Of a stretch of 64,000 nucleotides of DNA, positions 35,641 through 46,985 are shown in pieces. Below the pieces are notes generated by a model. The model made no database searches, had not been told where the DNA came from, and worked only from the letters and a program-made list of their open reading frames with translations. The first letter of the stretch is position 1; every line of letters begins with the position of its first letter. Made by a program: the position numbers and the translations under genes. The stretch comes from Carex sylvatica (taxonomy: Eukaryota > Streptophyta > Magnoliopsida > Poales > Cyperaceae): assembly GCA_964058845.1 (NCBI GenBank), contig CAXKVR010000034.1:833158-897157 (forward strand). The letters run 5' to 3'.

Positions 35641-36800
35641 CATGATTCGGGCTCACTATTGAGTGTGTGGGTCGTTTAGGAGAATTTTCTCCTTCTCGTT
35701 TATCGGATTCGCATAGTTGAAATGTTTGAGGTGATGTCCATTCACCTTGAATGCTCCGGTTCAATTGCTCCATGATTGAACACCTTCCTTACCTTGTACG
35801 GGTCATTCCATTTTGATCTTAATTTTCCGGGAAGAGTCGGAGTCTTGAGTTGTACAATAGAACCATGTCTCCTTCTTGAAAATCTCACTTTATGATGCAT
35901 TTATCGTGCCACTTCTTCGTCTTTTTCTTGTATAGTTTGGCATTTTCATACGCATTGAGGCGTAATTCTTCCAATTCGTGTAGATCGAGAACTCTCTTCG
36001 CACCAGCATCCCTCATGTCAAAGTTTAGGTCCCTTATTGCCCAATAAGCTTTGTGCTCAAGTTCAACCGACAAATGGCATGACTTTCTATACACAAGTTT
36101 AAAAGGGGTCATACCTATGTGTGTTTTGAAGGAGGTTCGGTATGCCCAAAGAGATTCATCTAGTTGAGTGACCAATCTTTTCTTGATGTGTTGACCACCT
36201 TTTGTAATATGCTTTTAATCTCTCGATTGGATACCTCCACTTGTCCGCTTGTTTGAGGATGGTATGGTGTTGCTACTTTATGCTTGACTCCATACTTAAG
36301 TAGAAGAGCGTCGAATTGGCGGTTGATGAAATGAGAGCCGCCATCACTAATCACCACCCGGGGTAGTCCAAACCTAGGAAATATATAGTTTTCTTAAAGA
36401 GTTTTCTTACCACGGTAGAGTTGGCGGTTGGGCTAGCCACGGCTTCAACCCATTTCGAAACATAATCTATCGCTGCAAGGATGTACTTGTTATTGCAAGA
36501 ACTCAAAAAGGGTCCCATGAAGTCTATCCCCCAAATATCAAATAGCTCTACTTCTAGGATTCCGTTGAGGGACATCTCATGCCTTCGAGATATGTTTCCG
36601 GTCCTTTGACATTTGTCGTACCTAAGTACATATTCGCTTGCATCTTTAAAAAGCGTGGCCCAATAAAACCCTGCTTGAAGGACCTTGGCGGCGGTTTTCC
36701 TTGTTGAAGCGTGTCCTCCATAGGCGGATTAGTGGCAATGGTGGAGAATTTGTTCAGTTTCTTCTTTAGGTACACATCTCCTATGGATTCCATCTACCCC
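35641..36800 (-). pseudogene. Integrase domain of A1, frameshifted
   Basis: The domain is split over three frames. A zinc-binding N-terminal part is followed by [15 protein letters not shown] (first Asp of the DDE triad), [37 protein letters not shown] (second Asp), [20 protein letters not shown] (Glu) and ESLWAYRTSFKTHIGMTPF. The C-terminal part continues through [19 protein letters not shown]. The triad is still visible, but frameshifts near 36355 and 36170 and stops elsewhere prevent a continuous protein. Confidence 0.85.
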
Positions 36801-36874
36801 CAATTTGAATAACAACGGTTCGTCCCAAAAATATTATTTTACATCCCATATGAATCTCTTCCGTTGTTGAAAAG

Positions 36875-37381
36875 TTAAGTCCGGTGGTATGATTCCGCAT
36901 ATATGTAGTTCATGAAATCCGCATACCATGGTGCCTCTTGATTGTTGACCGCATAAAGTTGTTCATCGATAAATGAGTCATCAATGGGCATGTCATCGTT
37001 TTGTGATTCATTGGTAATGCGTGAAAGTTGGTCCGCCACTGAATTTTTGGTTCCCTCCTTGTCCTTAATTTCTAATTCGAATTCTTGAAGTAAGAGGATC
37101 CACCGAATTAGGCGTAGTTTAGCATCTTTCTTATTTAGAAGGTATCGGATGGCCGTATGATCGGTGTACACAACCACCTTGGATCCCATTAAGTAGGGCC
37201 AGAATTTGTTGATAGCGAATGTGACGGCTAAGAACTCTTTCTCCGTGGTTGTGTAATTCATTTGCGCTTCATCTAGGACTTTGCTCGCGTAATATATCAC
37301 ATATGGCTTGTTGTCGATCCGTTGCCCTAGCACGGATCCAACGGTGAAGTCGCTTGCATCACACATAATTTCAAATGGCAC
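36875..37381 (-). pseudogene. RNase H domain of A1
   Basis: An open stretch of 168 codons shows [19 protein letters not shown] (first Asp), [20 protein letters not shown] (catalytic Glu), [15 protein letters not shown] (Asp) and [14 protein letters not shown] (last Asp). All four carboxylates of the Ty3/gypsy RNase H are present. This segment is therefore intact as a domain, although it is cut off from the RT and integrase by frameshifts. Confidence 0.85.
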
Positions 37382-37471
37382 ATCCCAATTCGGTGGTCGG
37401 AGAATTGGAGATGAGATTAGCGCCTTTTTTATCCTATCAAAAGAAACAATGCAAGATTTATCAAAATTAAA

Positions 37472-38477
37472 TTATGCATCTTTTATAGTTAGATTGGTAA
37501 GAGGTTTGCAAATTTTTGAAAAATTCTTGATAAACCGTCGATAGAACCCCGCATGCCCCAAGAAACTCCGCACATCTTTCACACAAAACATATATGACAA
37601 CTTCTCTATGACTTTTACTTTCACTTTGTCGACTTCCAAGCCTTCGAAAGACACCACGTGGCCTAGAACCACCCCCGTTTGCACCATAAAGTGGCACTTC
37701 TCCCAGTTTAGCACTAGATTGACCTGCTCACATCGTTCTAAAACTTTGATTAAATTAGATAAGTAATTATCAAAACAAGTACCAAATACTAAAAGGTCAT
37801 CCATGAAAACTTCCACGGAATTTTCTAATAAATCGGAGAAAATAGCCATCATGGCTCTTTGAAATGTGGCTGGGGCATTGCATAGACCAAACGGCATCCT
37901 ACAGTACGTGAACATACCGTAAAGACACGTAAAAGTTATTTTTTCTTGGTCATCGGGGTGAATAGGGATTTGAAAAAAATCTGCTATACCCGTCTAGGTA
38001 GCAAAAGTGTGAATGATTAGCTAGCATCTCGAGCATTTGATCCACGAATGGTAGCGGGAAGTGGTCATTCCTTGTTGCATTGTTAATTTTTTGGTAATCG
38101 ATGCACATCCTCCATCCGGTGAGCACCCTTGTAGATATCATCTTATCATCTTCGCCCTTCACCACCGTTGTGCCACCATTCTTTGGAACTATATGAACCG
38201 GGCTTACCCATTTGGAGTCAAAAGTTGGATAGATGATGCCGGCATCAAGTAGTTTGAGGATTTCCTTCTTCACCACTTTTTTTAGATTCGGATTTAGCCT
38301 TCTTTGAGCTTCAATAGTGGGTTTGTGATCATCCTCCATTAGAATCCTATGCATGCAAAGGGATGGATTGATTCCAGTTAGATCATCGATCGTGTAGCCA
38401 ATTGCCTTTCGATGTAGCCTTAACTCGTGTAGAAGCTTCTCGGTTTGTTCCTTGTTGAGCTTGAAATTGATAATCAC
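37472..38477 (-). pseudogene. Reverse transcriptase domain of A1, one frameshift
   Basis: The first part (38477-37950) carries IGYTIDDLTGINPSLCMHRI, LLDAGIIYPTFDSKWVSPVH, TGWRMCIDYQKINNATRNDH and FCYLDGYS, whose Asp is catalytic. A frameshift at about 37980, in an A/T homopolymer, ends it. The second (37915-37472) resumes with MFTYCRMPFGLCNAPATFQR and VFMDDLLVFG, the FMDD form of the YxDD site, then FLGHAGFYRRFIKNFSKI. All catalytic residues are visible; one frameshift separates them. Confidence 0.88.
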
Positions 38478-38544
38478 CGGATTGCCTTATCCTCCCCTAA
38501 GTATTCATAGCGAAAGCTGGGTGGCAAAGGTTTGAGCTTGACCT

Positions 38545-38881
38545 TCAGTGCATTAGAGTTTGATGAAACGGTGAAAATCTGGACAGGATTTTGTGAGTGT
38601 GGGTTGCTGGGCCGCACTGGGTGCTCATTGCGGACACACTGGGCTCAAGCAAATATTTCTGCAGCTTCAGGAGGCTGAGTGTGGACGCACTCATTGTCAG
38701 TGTGGGTGCGAGATCCACACTCATAAAAAATTTCAGTTTCAGGAGGATGAGTGCGGACGCACTGAATTTCAGTGCGGGTGAGAGATCCACACTCAGATAA
38801 ATTTTCGTCAAATTGATTGTTTTCGAAGCCGGTTTCTTCAAGGACTTGGTCCAGTTGCTCATTCACCATCTCTTCCTCCAT
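38545..38881 (-). other. Protease-RT linker of A1 with palindromic words
   Basis: A coding-frame linker that reads ECGSLTRTEIQCVRTHPPE and near-repeats of it. The DNA beneath consists of palindromic modules spaced about 72 bp apart (agtgtggacgcact at 38679, agtgcggacgcact at 38750), so expansion keeps the reading frame. The equivalent A2 linker is 44355-44600. Confidence 0.7.
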
Positions 38882-39600
38882 TTAGGTAGCTATAATGGAA
38901 TCTAAAATATCTAATTTACAAATAGAATCGTTATCATTTGAAGGATATTTGATGGCATTAAACATATAAAAATTTACCTTTTTGCCCCCTATGTTAAAGG
39001 ATATCTTTCCTTCTTTGAGAGGGGTATGAGTATCCTCTTCCATCTCAACAACCACAAAATCTACCGGGACGAAGAACTTCCCAATCATGACAATTATATA
39101 TTCCGCTATACCCTCAGGGTACCGTACCCTCTTATCGGCTAATTGTAATGACATTCTTGTGCGTTTTAAATCAACAAGATTTAGCCTTTGGTAAATGGTC
39201 TTTGGCATAAGACTTATGCTAGTACCTAAAAGACATAGGCACCTCTCAAATTTGGTATCACCTATTACACATGGAATCACAAAACTCTCCGGATCCTTCA
39301 GTTTTAGAGGTAGCTTGTTTAAGAACAGAGCGCTACACTCCTCATTGAGGGATACCGTGCCTACTTCCTTAATTGTTCTTTTGTTGGATAAAATATCTTT
39401 TAAATTTTTTGCATAAGAGGGCATGTGAGTAATTGCTTCGGTAAAAGGGATGGTGATATTCAATTTCTTGAGGTGTTCTATGAATTTAGCATATTGTTGG
39501 TCGAGTTTATTCTTTACTAACCTCTGAGGGAATGATATAAACCTTTGTAGAATGACATACTTTGGAGTTTCAATTGGTTTTACCCTGGTCGGGATAGAGT
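38882..39600 (-). pseudogene. Aspartic protease of A1, active site lost
   Basis: The open part 39463-38882 has ITIPFTEAITHMPSYAKNLK, LNEECSALFLNKLPLKLKD, FERCLCLLGTSISLMPKTIY and PVDFVVVEMEEDTHTPLKEG. The position of the catalytic Asp reads CLLGTS rather than CDLGAS. The conserved LLLGRDFLTTAGANIDV segment present in A2 is deleted. The protein would be an inactive protease even if translated. Confidence 0.82.
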
Positions 39601-39610
39601 TACCCGGTTC

Positions 39611-41220
39611 TTAAGGTTGATCCGATGCCGGTATGTTTGCATTGAGAGAGGCCGGAGATGGTTGTGTCTCCTTTGTTGGTTGTTCCTGCTCATCTATGCT
39701 CGGCATCTTTGGTCCTTCGTATCCCGTGCCACTCCTCAAAGTTATATCCTTTGCTTGTTCCCTCGGATTGATGTCGGGCTTGCCCGGAAGTGTCCCTTGT
39801 TGGCGAGAGGATAAGGATGCTTGTTGTGATATTTGTGTCTCTAGCATCTTTATCTTGGTTTCTAAGAATTCGAACCAATTGTTCAAGTTTCTCAAGGAAT
39901 CCGAAATGTCAGAGTTGTTTGACTTGAACTCGTTGGTGATATTTCTCAAGGAATCCGAAACATCGGTGTTGGTGTTTCTTTGTTTGTTTATGAAGTCGCT
40001 TTGTTGAATCATAATATCTTCCAATATCTTTTGCATTTTATTATTTTGAAAAGAATCTTGGTATGAGTTTTGGTTTGACATATTTTGGAATTGGTTGGAA
40101 TTACCATGGTATTGATTGGAGTTGTCATTTTCGGTCTTCCATTTGAAGTTCGGATTGTTCCACCTTGTGTTAGGGTTATAAGAATTCGAATTGAAATTAT
40201 CATTTTGCCTAACCTTGTTATAGATCAGGTCAATCCTCTTATCACCTTGATTATAGAACATGGCGTTCACTTGCTCAACCTCCTTTCCTTCTTGAAGGAC
40301 GTGACAATCAATGGTGATATGAGTCATGTCTCCACATATACCGCATGGAGCCTTCTTAGTCACTGATTTGATATTTTACATTTGTGTCATTTGATGTTGT
40401 AAGGCCTCCATTTGTGCTCTCAAGGCGGTAACCTCATCGACTTTCATGGCTCCCGGTGTGTTGTAGGCTCATCCACCTATCTCGGCTGTCCACTCCCTTT
40501 GGTTGATCGCCATATCTTTAATCATTGCCATGGCTTGTTCCGGATTCATTCGTGACATGTTTCCCCCTGCAGCTGAATTTAAATGAGTTTTAGTAGCTGT
40601 AGTGCAACCTCCATAAAAGAATTGAAAAAACAACCACATGTCAAGGCCATGGTTAGGGCACAAGTGTTGGAGCTCCACCCATCGGTCCCATGCCTCGGTT
40701 AGAGATTCCCCCTCGGCTTGCTTGAATGTCGTGATCTTCATCCGAAAATGTTGGGTCTTGGATGGAGGGAAGTATTTTTCTAAGAATAGCTTCTCCATGT
40801 CATCCCATGTATTGATGTTGTTCCGGTTGACTGTTCTTAGCCACGTTCTTGCATTATCTCGAAGGGATAAATGGAAGCATTTGAGCTTGAGGTTGTCTCG
40901 CTCATCTCCTTCTTGAGCGAAAGTGCCGCAGTGCTCTTCAAAAACTGCCAAGTGGGCGTGTGGATCTTCGTTTAGTGCTCCCCCGAATTGACTTTGGCCA
41001 AGTAGGTGGATGAGAGAGAGCTTAATGTCTCGTGGATTTTGGCCATGAGGTATGAAGCCGAAGCGGTGGCCTTATTGTGTCTGTTACGAGGTGGGGATAA
41101 TCCTCGTACTCGGGTGTTATTACTTCCGTGTTGTGATTGTTTGTCATGGACGGATGGTTCGTCGTGGTTGGATTAGTTTTCCATTCTTAAACGTTGTTGT
41201 TGTTCTTCTTCTATAATTGT
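39611..41220 (-). pseudogene. gag of A1
   Basis: The capsid-like part includes FGFIPHGQNPRDIKLSL upstream, then DNLKLKCFHLSLRDNARTWL, WDDMEKLFLEKYFPPSKTQH and LTEAWDRWVELQHLCPNHGL: the Retrotrans_gag signature. It is followed by stops near 40466 and 40380. It continues with a zinc knuckle of the form CX2CX4HX4C (CGICGDMTHITIDC), an Asn/Gln-rich region and a coiled-coil-like SDSLRNLNNWFEFLETKIKM, finishing with a PT/SP-rich tail. The conventional ATG at 41178 is followed at once by a stop. Confidence 0.82.
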
Positions 41221-41345
41221 GGGAAAAAGAGTTCTTTCTATGCTCATAGAATGCTTCAAAAAGAACCAAGATTAGTTTTCAAACAAAAAGTAAAAGAAAA
41301 TCTGAAATCTATTTAAAAAGTAAAAACTTAGTATTTAACCGATAT

Positions 41346-41363
41346 TCCCCGGCAACAGCGCCA
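41346..41363 (-). other. Primer binding site complementary to tRNA-Asp
   Basis: The minus-strand sequence TGGCGCTGTTGCCGGGGA matches the complement of the 3' end of plant tRNA-Asp (TGGCGCCGTTGCCGGGGA) with one mismatch, 6 nt from the LTR end. It fixes both the element orientation and the LTR boundary. Confidence 0.85.
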
Positions 41364-41369
41364 AAAACT

Positions 41370-42611
41370 TGTTGATCCAAAAATATATAGTACAAAGTTT
41401 CAATACAGCAAGCTGTACCTTTTAACTTTAAATACACTTTCAGTTCAGATTGCAAGTGCACAATCCTACCGCGTAGTATATTATCGGGTATCGATCCACA
41501 GGGAATATATGGACAATTACTAGGTTTAGACTTTATTAATTAATTTTAGAAAATAATAAAAATAAAAAGAAGTAAGTGCAACAAAATAGCATGGGGGGTT
41601 TGTTTAAGTAATCCTAAATTGGGTTCAATACCCGAGAATAAGGAATTGTAAACAATAGATGTAAATAAAATAAAGAAAGTAAAGATTGGTTTGCTTTCAA
41701 GTTAAGAAGATCTAGGGGTATTCGGTCTACAATCCCTTGTTAATTCTATCTATTCGGTATTTGTTTAAATTCATATATGATTTAATAAGGTTTCTAACCT
41801 AATATGTTATTAAGGGTCACTTTCGTGAATTAATAACGTGCCTAAGCAATTCGGACTTCACAGTTACATCCTTCATCGTAGCTACCTAGACCATAAGCTC
41901 TTGTTAGTCTCTCCTCTCCTCAAATATAGGTACTTCATAGTTACGTCCTTCATACCAATATCCGATTCAATTTGAGATGTCCTAATAAGGGTATGATTTC
42001 ACAGTTACGTCCTTCACCAAGTTCCTAACCCTAATTTATGTAGTTCTGGTTTGATTTCGCAGTTGGTTAGACCTTAATCAAAACCTAAGGTATTTGTGTT
42101 CATAATTGGTACTCTCCTCTCGTCCTAACTTCTTTGGTTCTTTCGAATCCAAAGCGGAACTACATCGATTTTAAGTACTAATTATGTAGTTAACACAAAT
42201 TATAAATCTCAGAAATTAGCATCAAATTCCATAAAACAATCATAATAAAAACAAATAATTGAATAAGATTTTGCACTGTAATTGGGTGCGGATGGATGAC
42301 CCGCACTGGAGCATGTGATGTGCAGTTTCTGAAATCGGCGAAGTCCTGAGTGCGGCTGGGATGATCCGCACTGAATCTGAATGCGGACGCATTATGCTCG
42401 GACTTTTTATGTGAACTGCTGAGATGTTGGAAATTTGGCTAAGTGAGAAGTATTTTCTGTTATTTTCATCTTTTGCTGCATTCTAAAGTCAAACAACCAC
42501 AGTAACTTGATTCTAGGTATATTTTATTCACTTTATATTCAAAGTACAAGATATTTGGAGCTATTTTATGATAAAAACAAGATATAATAGTTATATAATT
42601 TATGCTTATCA
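41370..42611 (-). repeat. 5' LTR of A1, 1242 bp, promoter part deleted
   Basis: On the minus strand it starts TGATAAGCATAAATT at 42611 and ends GGATCAACA at 41370. The U3 start and its palindromic modules (42280-42390) match A2's LTR, but the sequence then jumps at about 42265 to R/U5-like sequence. No TATA box comparable to those at 25965 or 51503 is left. U5 holds a degenerate tandem unit (cacagttacgtccttcat at about 41865, 41935, 42002 and weakly 42057). This single LTR separates A1 from the head-to-head A2. Confidence 0.8.
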
Positions 42612-43600
42612 AGGATCGATGGGCAGAGCTCCAACGCTTGTGCCCTAACCATGGCCTTGACATGTGGTTGCCTTTTCAATTCTTTTATGGAGGGTTGCAC
42701 TATAACTACTAAAACTCATTTAAATTCAGCTGCAGGGGAAAACATGTCATGAATGGATCCAGAACAAGCCATGACAATGATTGAGGTTATGGTGATCAAC
42801 TAAAGAGAGTGGACAGTCGAGCGAGGAGGACGAACCTACAACACGCCGGGAGCCATAAAAGTCGATGAAGTCACCGCCTTGAGAGCACAAATGGAGGCCT
42901 TACAACATCAAATAGCATAAATGCAAAATGTCAAATTTGTGACGAAGAAGGCTCCATGCGGCCTATGTGGAGAGGCGACTCATATCACTGTCGATTGCCA
43001 AGTCTTTATGGAAGGAGATGATGTTGAGCAAGTGAACGCCATGTTCTATAATCAAGGTTAAGCAAAATGATAATTTCAATTGAAATTCTTATAACCCTAA
43101 CACAAGATGGAACCATCTGAATTTCAAATGGAAGACCAAAAATGACAATTCCAATCAATACCAAAATCGTTCCAATCAAAACTCGTACCAAGGTCCTTCT
43201 GAAAGCAACAACCTAGAAAAGATGATGCAAGAAATGATGATCCAACAAAGCGACTTTATAAACTGACAAATCAACACCAACACCGATGTTTCGAAGTCCT
43301 TGAGGAACTTGAACAATAGATTTGAGTTCTTAGAAACTAAGACAAAGATGCTAGAGACTCAAATAGCACAACAAGCATCCTCATCCTCTCGCCAACAAGG
43401 CACACTCCCGAGCAAGCTCGACATCAACCCGAGGGAGTAAGCAAAAACTATAACTTTGAGGAGCGGCACAGGATACGAAGGACCAAAGATGTCGAGCATA
43501 GAAGAGCAGGAACAACCACCTCCGGCCTCTCTCAATGCAAACATATCGGCGTCGGATCAATCTCAAGAACCGGGTAACTTTATCCCGGCCTGGTAAAATC
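42612..43600 (+). pseudogene. gag remainder of A2
   Basis: It begins in the middle of the capsid region (ELQRLCPNHGLDMWLPFQFF) and then runs through many stops and frameshifts. A zinc knuckle of the same form as in A1 (CGLCGEATHITVDC) is readable at about 42958-42999. It ends with the QQASSSSRQQGTLPS-like tail and a proline-rich segment before the protease. Confidence 0.75.
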
Positions 43601-43655
43601 TATTGAAACTCCTAAGTATGTCACACCACATAGGTTTATACCTTTTCCTCAAAGG

Positions 43656-44354
43656 TTGGTAAAGAATAAACTTGACCAACAATATACTAAATTCGTAGAA
43701 CACCTCAAGAAATTGAATATCATCATCACTTTTACCGAAGTAATTACTCACATGCCCTGTTATGCAAATTTTTTGAAAGACATTCTATCCAACAAAAGAA
43801 CAATTGAGGAAGTAGGCACGGTATCCCTTAATGAGGAGTGTAGCGCTCTCTTCTTAAACAAGCTACCTCCAAAACTGAAGGATCCGGGGAGTTTTGCAAT
43901 TCCATGTGTAATAGGTGATACAAAATTTGAGAGGTGCCTATGTAATTTGGGTGCTAGCGTGAGCCTTATGCCAAAGACCATTTACCAAAGGCTAAATCTT
44001 GTTGATTTGAAACCCACAAGAATGTCATTACAATTAGCCGATAAGAGGGTACGGTACCCCGAAGGTATAGCGAAAGATGTAATTGTCATGATTGGTAAGT
44101 TCTTTATCCCGGTAGATTTTGTGGTTGTTGAAATAGAAGAGGATACTCATACCCTTCTCCTATTGGGGCGTGATTTTCTCACCACTGCTGGAGCAAACAT
44201 AGATGTCAAAGAAGGAAAGATATCATTTGACATCGGGGGCGAAAAGGTAAATTTTTATATGTTTGATACCATCAAATATCCTTCAAATGATAACGATTCT
44301 ATTTGTAGATTGGATGTTTTAGATTCCATTGTAGCTACCCAAATGGAGGAATAG
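43656..44354 (+). pseudogene. Aspartic protease of A2, catalytic Asp replaced
   Basis: One uninterrupted frame of 232 codons. ITFTEVITHMPCYANFLKDI and LNEECSALFLNKLPPKLKD are followed by FERCLCNLGASVSLMPKTIY, with Asn where the active-site Asp should be. PTRMSLQLADKRVRYPEGIA, FIPVDFVVVEIEEDTH, LLLLGRDFLTTAGANIDVKE and FDIGGEKVNFYMFDTIKYPS complete it. The long open frame together with a lost catalytic residue is notable. Confidence 0.85.
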
Positions 44355-44640
44355 ATGGTGAATGAGCAACTGGACCAAGACCTAGAAGAATCCGGCTCAG
44401 AAAACAATCAATTTACAAAAATTTCCATGAGTGCGGATCTCTCACCCGCACTGAAATTCAGTGCGTCCGCACTTAACCTCATGAAGCTACAGAAACAATT
44501 GCTCGAGCCCAGTGCGTCCGTACTGAGAATCCAGTGCGGCCGATCCACCCGCACTCGCCAAATTCTGTGCAGATTTTCAACGTTTCAACAAATTTCAATG
44601 CACCGAAGGTCGAGCTCAAACTTTTGTCACCAGCCTTCGC
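44355..44640 (+). other. Protease-RT linker of A2 with palindromic words
   Basis: It contains the modules agtgcggatc..acccgcact plus agtgcgtccgcact (44433-44473) and agtgcgtccgtact plus agtgcggcc..acccgcact (44510-44561), about 72 bp apart. The reading frame continues through them (MSADLSPALKFSASAL). Confidence 0.7.
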
Positions 44641-45170
44641 TATAAATACTTGGGGGGAGGACAAGACATATCCTGTGATTGTCAATTCTGAGCTCAACAA
44701 GGAACAAACCGATAAGCTTTTACACGAGTTAAGGCTATATCGGAAGGCAATTGGTTACACAATCGATGATCTAACCGGAATCAGTCCATCCCTTTATATG
44801 CATAGGATTCTAATAAAGGATGACCAAAAACCCACTGTTGAAGCTCAAAGAAGGGTCAATCTGAATCTAAAAGAAGTGGTGAAGAAGAAAATCCTCAAAC
44901 TACTTGATTCTGGCATCGTCTACCCAATTTTTGACTCCAAATGGGTAAGCCCAGTTCATGTAGTTCCAAAAAAGGGTGGCACAACGGTGGGAAGGGCGAA
45001 GATGATAAGATGATAACCACAAGGGTGGACACCGGATGGAGGATGTGAATCGATTACCGAAAACTTAACAATACAACAAGAAAGGACCACTTGCCGCTAC
45101 CATTCGTGGATCAAATGCTCGAGAGGCTAGCTAATCATTCACACTTTTGCTACCTAGAAAGATGCATAAT
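44641..45170 (+). pseudogene. Reverse transcriptase of A2, core deleted
   Basis: Readable parts are IGYTIDDLTGISPSLYMHRI, ILKLLDSGIVYPIFDSKWVS and VVPKKGGTTV. After a frameshift at about 45000 come TGGATG..CGATTACCG and CATTCACACTTTTGCTACCT. The sequence then jumps from the first catalytic block straight to the end of the domain (aaagatgcataatttaattt), so the palm with the YxDD site is gone: an internal deletion of roughly 430 bp relative to A1. Confidence 0.8.
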
Positions 45171-45179
45171 TTAATTTTA

Positions 45180-45715
45180 ATAAATCATGCATTGTTGCTT
45201 TTGATAGGATAAAGAAGGCGCCAATCTCAGCCCCAATTCTCCGACCACCAAATTGGGTTGTGCCATTTGAGATTATGTGTAATGCAAACGACTTTGCTGT
45301 CGGAGCCGTGCTAGGAAAAAGGATCGACAATAAACCACATGTGATATATTACGTGAGCAAAGTCCTCGATGAGGCGCAAATGAATTACACAACCACAGAG
45401 AAAGAGTTCTTAGTCGTCATATTCGCTATCAACAAATTTTGGCCCTACTTAGTGGGATCCAAGGTGGTTGTGTACACCGATCATGCGGCCATCCAATACC
45501 TTCTTCACAAGAAAGACGCCAAATCACGCTTAATTCTGTGGATCCTCGTACTTCAAGAATTTGACTTAGAAATCAAGGACAAGAAGGGAACCGAAAATTC
45601 AGTGGCGGACCACCTTTCACGTATTTCCAATGAATCACAAAATGATGACATGCCCATTGATGACTCCTTCATCGACGAACAACTCTATGCGGTCAATAAT
45701 CAAGAGACACCGTGA
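45180..45715 (+). pseudogene. RNase H domain of A2
   Basis: The open part 45260-45715 shows [20 protein letters not shown], with the first catalytic Asp replaced (CNAN instead of CDAS). [40 protein letters not shown] and [13 protein letters not shown] follow. Three of the four carboxylates are kept. It stops at a TGA following NNQETP. Confidence 0.82.
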
Positions 45716-45799
45716 TATGTAGATTTCGTAAACTACATAGCATGCAGAATCATACCCCCGGACCTAACTTGGCACAACGAAAAAAATTATTATCGGATG

Positions 45800-46985
45800 T
45801 TAAAGATTATTATTAAGACGAACAATTGTTATTTAAGTTTGGGATAGATGGTATCCATAGGCGATGTGTACCTCAAGAGGAATACGAGCAAATTCTCAAT
45901 TGTTGCCACTTATCCGCCTATGAAGGACACGCTTCAGCAAACAAAACTACCGCAAAAGTTTTCCAAGCCGGTTTCTTTTGGCCCACGCTTTTTCAAGATG
46001 CAAAGGAATATGTGCTTAGGTACAATAAATGTTAAAGAACCGGGAATATATCACAAAGACATGAGATGCCCCTCAACGTAATCCTAGAAGTGGAGTTATT
46101 TGATGTTTGGGGGATCGACTTAATGGGTCCCTTTTCGAGTTCTTGCAACAATAAATACATCCTTGTAGCGATGAATTATGTATCGAAATGGGTTGAAGCC
46201 GTGGCTAGCCCAACCGCTGACTCCGTTGTGGTAAGAAAACTTTTAAATATGATAATATTTTCTAGGTATGAAGTACCCCGAGTAGTGATTAGTGATGGCG
46301 GCTCTCATTTCATCAATCGCCAATTCGATAATCTTTTGTTCAAATACGAAGTCAAGCACAAAGTCGCCACACCATACCATCCATAAACAAGTGGGCAAGT
46401 GGAGGTATCGAATCGCGAGATAAAAAGCATACTACAAAAGGTAGTGAACACATCAAGAAAAGATTGGTCTCTCAAACTTGATGAAGCACTTTGGGCGTAC
46501 TGGATGGCCTATAAAACTCCGATAGGTATGTCTCATTTTAAACTTGTTTATGGTAAACCTTGTCATTTACCGGTTGAGTTAGAATATAAGGCATATTGGG
46601 CCATCAAAAGTTTAAATATGGATATGAAAAAGGCCAGTGAAAAGAGAGTCCTTGACCTACACGAACTAGAAGAAATACGCCTCAATGCGTATGAAAATGC
46701 AAAACTGTACAAGGAGAAAACTAAGCGTTGGCATGATAAGTGCCTTGTAAAGCGTGAGTTTCGAGAGAGGGATGATGTGCTATTGTTCAATTCCCGCCTT
46801 TGCTTCTTTCTCGAAAAGTTAAAATCAAGATGAGATGGCCTATTCAAGGTAAAGAACGTATTTTACCATGGAGCAGTAGAGATTTGGAAGGAAGAAACCG
46901 GAGCATTCAAGGTGAACGGACACCGCCTCAAACATTTCAACCATGCGATTTCGATAGGCGAGAGGGAGAGCTTTTGCCTAAGTGA
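45800..46985 (+). pseudogene. Integrase domain of A2, frameshifted
   Basis: The zinc-binding region is visible (HRRCVPQEEYEQILNCCHLS, ..YVLRYNKC). [20 protein letters not shown] follows (first Asp), then [20 protein letters not shown] (second Asp). A TAA at 46384-46386 replaces CAA in the usual [27 protein letters not shown] (Glu) and [20 protein letters not shown] come next. The C-terminal part ends in GERTPPQTFQPCDFDRREGE before 46985. Confidence 0.85.

Larger units (their letters stand above)
31879..42611 (-). mobile_element. Athila-type Ty3/gypsy element A1
   Basis: On the minus strand it reads: 5' LTR (42611-41370), tRNA-Asp PBS (41363-41346), gag (41220-39611), protease (39600-38882), linker, RT (38477-37472), RNase H (37381-36875), integrase (36800-35880), palindrome-rich spacer, 3' ORF (35029-33608), 3' noncoding, PPT (32280-32269) and a truncated 3' LTR (32268-31879). 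All coding parts carry stops or frameshifts. The PBS, PPT and domain order (RT-RH-INT, then an extra ORF in the envelope position) are the Athila layout. Confidence 0.9.
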
